From contig CAMATW010000051.1 in the NCBI GenBank assembly GCA_945861305.1, forward strand, positions 1 through 10,040: DNA of 10,040 nt, written 5' to 3'. Under the pieces are notes generated by a model. It saw nothing but the letters and a program-made list of their open reading frames with translations. It did no database searches and had not been told where the DNA came from. This stretch comes from Bordetella parapertussis. GTDB lineage: Bacteria > Pseudomonadota > Gammaproteobacteria > Burkholderiales > Burkholderiaceae_C. Shown here piece after piece: positions 7,388 through 10,040 of this stretch (position 1 is its first letter; every line of letters starts with the position of its first letter). The position numbers and the translations under genes were made by a program.

Positions 7388-7420
7388 GTCATTGCAAGGG
7401 TGCTTAGCCCCGAAGCACTC
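7388..7420. repeat. Quasi-palindromic intergenic repeat element, copy 2 (downstream of pgk)
   Basis: This 33-bp stretch starts 4 nt after the pgk stop and aligns with the reverse complement of 6082-6113. Both begin GTCATTGC, both share the central GCCCCGAAGCA, and they differ at a few positions plus a 1-nt length change. The two copies therefore have opposite orientation and bracket the pgk gene about 1.27 kb apart. Confidence 0.6.
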
Positions 7421-7423
7421 TTT
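7398..7423 (+). terminator. Probable pgk terminator within repeat copy 2
   Basis: GGGTGCTT (7398-7405) pairs with AAGCACTC (7413-7420; one G-T pair) around a 7-nt loop, followed by TTT. The stem is stable but the T-run is short, so termination may be partial. It sits between the convergent ends of pgk and the exported-protein gene, and the stem could also work from the other strand. Confidence 0.45.
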
Positions 7424-7426
7424 GGC

Positions 7427-7873
7427 TTAAGGGGCGAACTGCTTTTTGCAGCGGTTAACGATATAAAACTTGAAAAACAATTTGTCTTGCCCATATTTTT
7501 CGGTGGCAAAGTCCAGCAGATGCTCGATCACCCATGTTTTGATCTGGGTGTCTGACGCCAAGTCTTGTGCACTGAACGAACGGCTTTGCCGACGCTCTTG
7601 CTCTTGGGTCCACGCCATTTGCTTGAAGTCTTCGTGACGGGGTTTGAGTTTTTCTAAACGCTCAGTTTGCTCAGCGGGGTTGTTGCGGCTCTCGTACATC
7701 AGGAGTTTGATGGCGTCGCTGTAGACCTCGGTTGGCTCGGCATAGCTGCTGGCCGCCTCTGCGCAAACAGTAACATGGCTACGCGCTGAAGTGGTAGGCT
7801 CTTGCGCCAATGTTTGAAGAGGGGCGCCAAGCAAGGACAAACATACCAGCGCAAAGCGCAGCGCAAGCGTCAT
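7427..7873 (-). CDS. Small exported protein of unknown function
   Basis: 148-aa protein that I do not recognise. Residues 1-23 form a typical Sec signal peptide (positive start, hydrophobic core ALVCLSLLGAPL, likely cleavage near TLA or LAQ-E), so the mature protein should be periplasmic or secreted. The mature part is polar and charged, with a helical, Glu/Lys/Arg-rich centre (about 58-95) and two cysteines, one near its start (VTVCAEA) and one near its end (VNRCKKQ), which could form a disulfide. The frame stays open to 7930, but the ATG at 7873 is chosen because it starts the signal peptide; that ATG shares one base with the desaturase stop (TGATG), indicating translational coupling. The gene is convergent with pgk. 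Its function may be linked to the desaturase, but that rests only on gene order. Confidence 0.8.
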   Translation of the reverse strand: MTLALRFALVCLSLLGAPLQTLAQEPTTSARSHVTVCAEAASSYAEPTEVYSDAIKLLMYESRNNPAEQTERLEKLKPRHEDFKQMAWTQEQERRQSRSFSAQDLASDTQIKTWVIEHLLDFATEKYGQDKLFFKFYIVNRCKKQFAP

Positions 7874-8958
7874 CAGGCTGGGTTCATCGCTGGCTGGCTG
7901 GTGGCGCGCCCTTTGTAATCGGTCCAGCATTGGCGAGTGAAGTCATACAGCTTGCAGTCGCGCGCTGTTTGAAAGTACCAACGCCAAGAGAAGGGCTGAA
8001 CGATGATTCGCCCAGGCAACAAGGTTTCAAGTTTGGCCTGCGCTTGCTTGAGGTGGTACAAAGGGATGCTCATGTCCACATGGTGCGCTGTGTGCTCCAT
8101 GATGTGGTGCATCAAAGCGCCTATCTTTAAAGGGAAGGTGAGGTGCACAGTGGTGGACACAAAAGGCTGGGCCTTGGCCCAAGCGCTGCGGTCATCGTGC
8201 CAAGACACTTTGACATGGGTGTGGTGCACATAAACCACAAAGCCAATCATGGCGCACCAAAACAAAAAAGGCACCACCACGCTGCACAACAGCACCAAGG
8301 CAATCGACTGCTCGGTGGCAATGGCCGCCATCACCATGCCCACCACCCAAACCAAGGCAAAAGCGCAGATGAGCAAACTGTCTTTCACGAAGATGGGGCG
8401 ACGGGTAGGCATTTCTTTGGCGGTGGGGAAAACCATTTTTTTCCACCAAATTTCGATCATGTAGTAAAGGCCTGGTGCCCAACCGCTACGGTAAGCGCGG
8501 TCGAGCAAACGACCCATCCAAGACAATTTGGCAAATTCTTCTTGGGTCAGCGGTGCCCAAACGAAGTCGAAACCCTTGAGGTTGGTATAGCCGTGGTGCA
8601 CCACGTTGTGACCAATGTCCCACAGGCTGAAGGTGGTGAGCGAGGGCAAAAAGGCGATACGGCCCATCCATTTGTTCAAGCCGCGGTGGGGCGTGAGACT
8701 TTGGTGACAGGCATCGTGGCCAATGATGAACAAACGACCAATGGTAAAGCCCATGGCAACGCCGCACAACAACTTGGCCCAAACGGCGTCAAAATAAACC
8801 GTACCAGCCAAAAAAGCGCCCCAAATCGCAAAATCCAAGAGCATTAGCGCAATGGCGCGCAGCGTGACTCGGTTGGACAAGGGAATCAGCCACTCGCGGA
8901 TCACCTTACGGTGGGGCATGGGCTCATTGAGAGGAATGGGTTGTTCTTTGGTAGTCAT
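7873..8958 (-). CDS. Membrane fatty-acid desaturase family protein
   Basis: 361-aa integral membrane protein with the three histidine boxes of the di-iron fatty-acid desaturase family: HDACH at 81-85, HNVVHH at 117-122 and HTAHH at 289-293. Hydrophobic segments lie at about 33-80 and 196-245, leaving the boxes on the cytoplasmic side as in known members. Such enzymes use oxygen to place a double bond in membrane-lipid acyl chains. An extra HHTH at 245-248 follows the last hydrophobic stretch. The frame extends to 9063, but the ATG at 8958 gives a normal N-terminus and avoids overlap with the regulator gene; the extra N-terminal residues look non-coding. It lies 43 nt downstream of the regulator and overlaps the next gene by 1 nt. 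Substrate and regiospecificity cannot be told, and related hydroxylases or carotenoid enzymes share these boxes. Confidence 0.88.
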   Translation of the reverse strand: MTTKEQPIPLNEPMPHRKVIREWLIPLSNRVTLRAIALMLLDFAIWGAFLAGTVYFDAVWAKLLCGVAMGFTIGRLFIIGHDACHQSLTPHRGLNKWMGRIAFLPSLTTFSLWDIGHNVVHHGYTNLKGFDFVWAPLTQEEFAKLSWMGRLLDRAYRSGWAPGLYYMIEIWWKKMVFPTAKEMPTRRPIFVKDSLLICAFALVWVVGMVMAAIATEQSIALVLLCSVVVPFLFWCAMIGFVVYVHHTHVKVSWHDDRSAWAKAQPFVSTTVHLTFPLKIGALMHHIMEHTAHHVDMSIPLYHLKQAQAKLETLLPGRIIVQPFSWRWYFQTARDCKLYDFTRQCWTDYKGRATSQPAMNPA

Positions 8959-8967
8959 ATCCCTGAT

Positions 8968-8973
8968 ATTGTA
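8968..8973 (-). promoter_or_regulatory. Possible desaturase -10 element
   Basis: On the minus strand TACAAT lies 9 nt before the desaturase ATG, with TTGCCA 15 nt further upstream, a short spacer for a sigma-70 promoter. The region lies in the 43-nt gap after the regulator gene, so it could give the desaturase its own transcript. Weak evidence. Confidence 0.3.
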
Positions 8974-9001
8974 ACGACTGACCCTTTTTGGCAACTTACC
9001 C

Positions 9002-9664
9002 CTACCAGCGCATGGGCAAACGCCGGCAAACTTTGTATAGCTTGTCAGGTTCGCGCACCACATAACCCCCTTGAACCAGCTCTTTCATGATGCGACTGAC
9101 CATTTCCCGACTGCAGCCAATGTGCTGCGCCATTTGGGCATGTGTCATGGGGGCTGGTGCTGGGGCCGTGCTTTGCGCCGGCATTTGCTGGCGTTGAAGC
9201 AAGGCGCTGAGACGACTGTAAGCGTCAGAAAACAAGGCTAAACAGGTGGTTTGGGTTGCCAAACGCAAGCGCTGCAAGGCCCGCTGTAGCAAAGCCATGG
9301 CCAAATGGGGGTCGTGATGCAGCAACACCCGCACACTTTCGGTGCTGACCACGGCACAGACAGCAGGGCCCAAGGTGATGACGCTTGAGCAATGCTGCCC
9401 CCCCTCCAAGGCCAGCAAACCCAGCACATCGCCGCGACCAGCCATGGCCAAGGTAATTTCGCGCGGCTTGCTGTCTTGCGACATGGCGAATTCGCGCAAG
9501 TTGCCATGCAGCACCACATAGAGCTGTACTCCCACATCCCCTTCTTGAATAAGCAAGGTGTTTTTTCGGTAATGCCGCACCTGCCCTTGACGGGCTAGCG
9601 TACGCAAATAGTCTGGTGCCAGCGCGTCCAGAAGGGAAGAATGCGGTGTTGAGGAATTGTTCAT
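9002..9664 (-). CDS. Crp/Fnr family transcriptional regulator
   Basis: 220-aa DNA-binding regulator. The N-terminal cyclic-nucleotide-binding-like beta-roll covers about 14-120 ([23 protein letters not shown], then [15 protein letters not shown]), a dimerisation helix about 122-158, and a winged helix-turn-helix 174-203. The recognition helix reads [12 protein letters not shown], keeping the Arg, Glu and Arg that contact DNA in Crp. The Arg of the Crp phosphate-binding cassette appears replaced (GGQHCSS at 88-94), and there is no N-terminal cysteine cluster, so it is probably neither a classic cAMP receptor nor an Fe-S FNR. An Ala/Pro-rich linker (162-173) precedes the HTH. Its ligand is unknown. 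It lies upstream of the desaturase on the same strand and divergent from pyk, so both are candidate targets. No ribosome binding site is visible before the ATG. Confidence 0.92.
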   Translation of the reverse strand: MNNSSTPHSSLLDALAPDYLRTLARQGQVRHYRKNTLLIQEGDVGVQLYVVLHGNLREFAMSQDSKPREITLAMAGRGDVLGLLALEGGQHCSSVITLGPAVCAVVSTESVRVLLHHDPHLAMALLQRALQRLRLATQTTCLALFSDAYSRLSALLQRQQMPAQSTAPAPAPMTHAQMAQHIGCSREMVSRIMKELVQGGYVVREPDKLYKVCRRLPMRW

Positions 9665-9670
9665 GGCGTC

Positions 9671-9693
9671 AATATAGAGTTGGGTTTGACTCT
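9671..9693 (-). promoter_or_regulatory. Possible regulator-gene promoter with overlapping palindrome
   Basis: On the minus strand TATATT (9676-9671) ends 6 nt before the regulator ATG. Partly overlapping it is the inverted repeat AGAGT (9676-9680)-N8-ACTCT (9689-9693), which falls in the -10/-35 spacer, a common place for a repressor or autoregulator to bind. No good -35 was seen. Transcription would start almost at the ATG. Confidence 0.35.
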
Positions 9694-9696
9694 GTG

Positions 9697-9730
9697 GTGT
9701 GCGCCATACTTTCGATTTTTGTGTGCGCCA
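9697..9730. repeat. Direct repeat GTGTGCGCCA x2 in the regulator/pyk spacer
   Basis: GTGTGCGCCA occurs at 9697-9706 and again at 9721-9730, 24 bp apart, each soon followed by CTTT. It lies in the divergent promoter region, so it may be a paired protein-binding site. The 24-bp period is not an exact number of helical turns. The remaining spacer up to 9777 shows no convincing pyk promoter; TTTATT at 9732-9737 is the best -10-like match. Confidence 0.5.
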
Positions 9731-9777
9731 CTTTATTCGCGTGGGAGAATGCGCTGGCCATTTACACGAGACCCTTT

Positions 9778-10040
9778 ATGCCTAAACACGCTACCAAAAT
9801 CGTTGCCACCCTCGGTCCCGCCTCGAGCGACCCTGTCTTGCTTGAAAACATGATCCGAGCAGGTGTGAATGTGGTGCGCTTGAACTTCAGCCACGGCGTG
9901 GCGCAAGATCATATTGACCGCGCCAAACTGGTACGTGAGGCTGCGCACCGTGCAGGCAGGGTGGTGGCAATCATGGCCGATTTGCAAGGCCCCAAGATCC
10001 GCGTTGGAAAGTTCGCCCAAGGCAAGGTGATGTTGGAGTC
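9778..10040 (+). CDS. pyk: Pyruvate kinase, N-terminal part (3' end outside window)
   Basis: First ~87 codons of pyruvate kinase, the last step of glycolysis (phosphoenolpyruvate + ADP to pyruvate + ATP), with no stop before the window edge. The start [17 protein letters not shown] is the family N-terminus; [11 protein letters not shown] (about 30-40) carries the conserved Arg, Asn and Ser-His of the active-site and potassium region, and [11 protein letters not shown] (about 66-76) is the family's Asp-Leu-Gln-Gly-Pro-Lys motif. The ATG at 9778 fits the normal N-terminus; only a weak purine stretch (CGAGA) lies upstream. It is divergent from the Crp/Fnr-type regulator across 113 bp. Confidence 0.95.
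   Translation, partial: MPKHATKIVATLGPASSDPVLLENMIRAGVNVVRLNFSHGVAQDHIDRAKLVREAAHRAGRVVAIMADLQGPKIRVGKFAQGKVMLE

Noticed and set aside
8143..8847. 234-codon plus-strand open frame opposite the desaturase
   Set aside because: The translation is rich in His, Gln and Asn, mirroring the desaturase codons, with no recognisable domain; the desaturase on the other strand has three intact His boxes.
9002..9664. Calling the regulator Fnr or Crp by name
   Set aside because: The Fe-S cysteines of Fnr and the cAMP-contacting Arg of Crp are both absent, so only the family can be supported.
9733..10020. Minus-strand open frame opposite the start of pyk
   Set aside because: pyk N-terminal motifs are unambiguous on the plus strand; the antisense frame has no features and lies in the promoter-to-coding junction.
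1..10040. CRISPR array, prophage, transposase, toxin-antitoxin or defence island
   Set aside because: No regularly spaced repeats, no integrase, transposase or phage proteins, and every sizeable frame is accounted for by housekeeping or accessory metabolic genes.

Overview
The window looks like ordinary chromosomal housekeeping DNA from a betaproteobacterium, most likely Burkholderiales and probably Comamonadaceae. This placement is inferred from moderately high GC, the style of the Sec, Smg, DprA and Pgk proteins, and the def-fmt / dprA-smg neighbourhood; it was not tested against a database. There is no tRNA, rRNA, CRISPR array, transposase, phage gene or recognisable defence system. The two outer genes, secD and pyk, are cut by the window edges.

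Layout. Positions 1-1519 (+) hold the end of secD and all of secF, the SecDF part of the protein-export machinery. Only 6 bp later, smg (1526-2020) and dprA (2099-3301) lie on the minus strand. From a shared 125-bp spacer, def (3427-3936) and fmt (3940-4890) run on the plus strand; they process the formyl-methionine start of proteins. They are followed closely by azlC and azlD (4901-5970), a two-part branched-chain amino acid exporter whose genes overlap by 4 nt. A 226-bp spacer (5971-6196) carries a weak terminator candidate, a palindromic repeat and the pgk promoter. The glycolytic gene pgk occupies 6197-7384.

After pgk comes a minus-strand block: a Crp/Fnr-family regulator (9002-9664), a membrane fatty-acid desaturase (7873-8958) and a small exported protein of unknown function (7427-7873) whose start codon overlaps the desaturase stop. 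A 113-bp spacer with direct repeats and a palindrome separates the regulator from the start of pyk (9778 onward, +). Two glycolytic genes, pgk and pyk, are therefore separated by an opposing three-gene block that may be a small regulon for membrane lipid adjustment.

I found no clear new system. The points most worth a second look are: the regulator-desaturase-exported protein block between pgk and pyk; the repeat-rich regulator/pyk promoter region; a pair of similar quasi-palindromic elements in opposite orientation on either side of pgk; and several genes whose -10-like hexamers sit so close to the start codon that leaderless or nearly leaderless transcripts are plausible.
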